Of a DNA stretch of 64,000 nt, positions 62,783 to 64,000 are shown one piece after another. The DNA comes from Chamaelirium japonicum (taxonomy: Eukaryota > Streptophyta > Magnoliopsida > Liliales > Melanthiaceae). The notes under the pieces were generated by a model that was not told the DNA's origin, searched no databases, and saw only the letters and a program-made list of their open reading frames with translations. Within the stretch, counting starts at the first letter, position 1; every line of letters starts with the position of its first letter. The stretch lies in assembly GCA_947650365.1 (NCBI GenBank), contig CANTAL010000100.1, positions 620,001 to 684,000 on the forward strand, given 5' to 3'. Made by a program: the position numbers and the translations under genes.

Positions 62783-64000
62783 CGATCCATTCTAATTCAT
62801 TCGTACGATCCATTCTAATTCATTCGTACGATCCATTCTAATTCATTCGTATGATCCATTCTATTTCATTCCTATGTCTAATTCATTCTTACGATCCATT
62901 CAAATTCATTCGTACGATGCATTCTAATCCATTCGTACGATCCATTCTAATTCATTCTCACAAATGTAACCTTTCTAATTCATTTGTACGATCCATACTA
63001 ATTCATTCGTACGATCCATTCTAATCCATTCCTACGATCCATTCTAATCCATTCGTACGATCCATTCTAATTCATTCGCACGAATGTAACCATTCTAATT
63101 CATTCGTACGATCCATTCTAATTCTTTCCTACGATCCATTCTAATTCCTTCGCACGAATGTATCCATTCTAATTCATTTGAACGATCCATTCTAATTCAT
63201 TCCTATGATCCATTCTAAATCATTCGTACGATCCATTCTAATTCATTCGCTCGAATGTATCCATTCTAAGTCATTCGTATGATCCATTCTAATTCGTTCG
63301 TACGATCCATTTTAATTCGTTCGTACGATCCATTCTAATTCATTCGCACGATCCATTCTAATTCATTCTCACGAATGTAACCTTTCTAATTCATTTCTAT
63401 GATCCATTCTAATTCATTCGTACGATCCATTCTAATCCATTCGTACGATCCATTCTCATCCATTCGTATGATCCATTCTAATCCATTCGTACGATCCATG
63501 CTAATTCATTCGCACGATCCATTCTAATTCATTCGTACGATCCATTCTAATTCATTCGCAAGAATGTATCCATTCTAATTCATTTGTACGATCCATTCTA
63601 ATTCATTCGTACAATGCGTTCTAATCTATTCGTACGATCCATTCTAATTCATTCCTATGATCCATTCTAATTCTTTCGTACGATCCATTCTAATTCATTC
63701 GCTCGAATGTATTCATTCTAATTCGTTCGTACGATCCATTCTAATTCGTTCGTACGATCCATTCTAATTCGTTCGTACGATCCATTCTAATTCATTCGCA
63801 CGATCCATTCTAATCCATTCGTACGATCCATTCTAATTTATTCATACAAATGAATTAGAATGGATCGTATGAATGAATAAGAATGGATCGTACGAATGAA
63901 TTAGAATGGATCGTGCAAATGAATTAGAATAGATACATTCTTGCGAATGAATTAGAATGGATCGTAGGAATGAATTAGAATGGATCGTACGAATGAATTA
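62783..64000. repeat. 23/28-bp satellite array, right part
   Basis: The same satellite resumes directly after the LTR terminus at 62782. It is in orientation R to about 63846, where ATTCATACAAATGAATTAG marks a switch to F, which runs to the window end. R orientation here matches the R block left of the retroelement (51041-52003), consistent with insertion into a single R block. Confidence 0.96.

Noticed and set aside
52000-62790. Target-site duplication of the retroelement
   Set aside because: The left boundary is a break within the gag minisatellite and not an LTR end, so no duplicated flank can be paired with CGATC on the right.

Overview
The window looks like plant nuclear heterochromatin. 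About 53.2 kb (1-52003 and 62783-64000) is one AT-rich satellite family with a 23-bp unit and an abundant 28-bp variant. A 10.8-kb GC-rich LTR retroelement derivative (52004-62782) is inserted in it. The gag family, the antisense extra ORF with a putative gypsy-type-transposon (Transposase_28-like) domain, the PBS and the PPT are typical of the Tat clade of Ty3/gypsy elements of flowering plants. The species cannot be named from the sequence. I see no ordinary host gene, tRNA, rRNA or CRISPR array.

Satellite. Calling F the strand on which the unit reads GAATGGATCGTACG then AATGAATTA, the array reverses orientation about 70 times by eye, in blocks from about 25 bp to 3.6 kb. Many reversals lie on the unit's own palindromic core CGTACG. 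The array is also a mosaic of dispersed segmental copies, direct and inverted. The clearest are: an inverted duplication with arms of about 1.87 kb (22375-24235 and 26104-27985) whose internal orientation junctions are mirrored; an inverted pair 24 kb apart (4998-6858 and 29347-31165); direct pairs 12170-13430 / 40140-41398 and 31400-33780 / 44530-46940; and a segment present three times (9085-10450, 33130-34450, 46255-46940). Orientation blocks have therefore been copied as composite segments, junctions included.

Retroelement (read on the minus strand, right to left). 5' LTR (62782 to 61689), PBS, broken gag, a 78-bp minisatellite, no pol at all, an intact antisense ORF on the plus strand (56527-59088, with a probable 72-nt in-frame intron), 146-bp tandem repeats, PPT, a second LTR (55134 to 54056), then a second PBS and a second broken gag that is cut off inside its minisatellite at 52004. 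The layout is LTR-INT-LTR-partial INT, so it is a tandem or recombinant retroelement and not one simple insertion. The two gag copies carry different disabling mutations. The element is non-autonomous: no protease, reverse transcriptase, RNase H or integrase is encoded. The only sizeable intact coding sequence in the window is the antisense ORF, which has its own TATA box.
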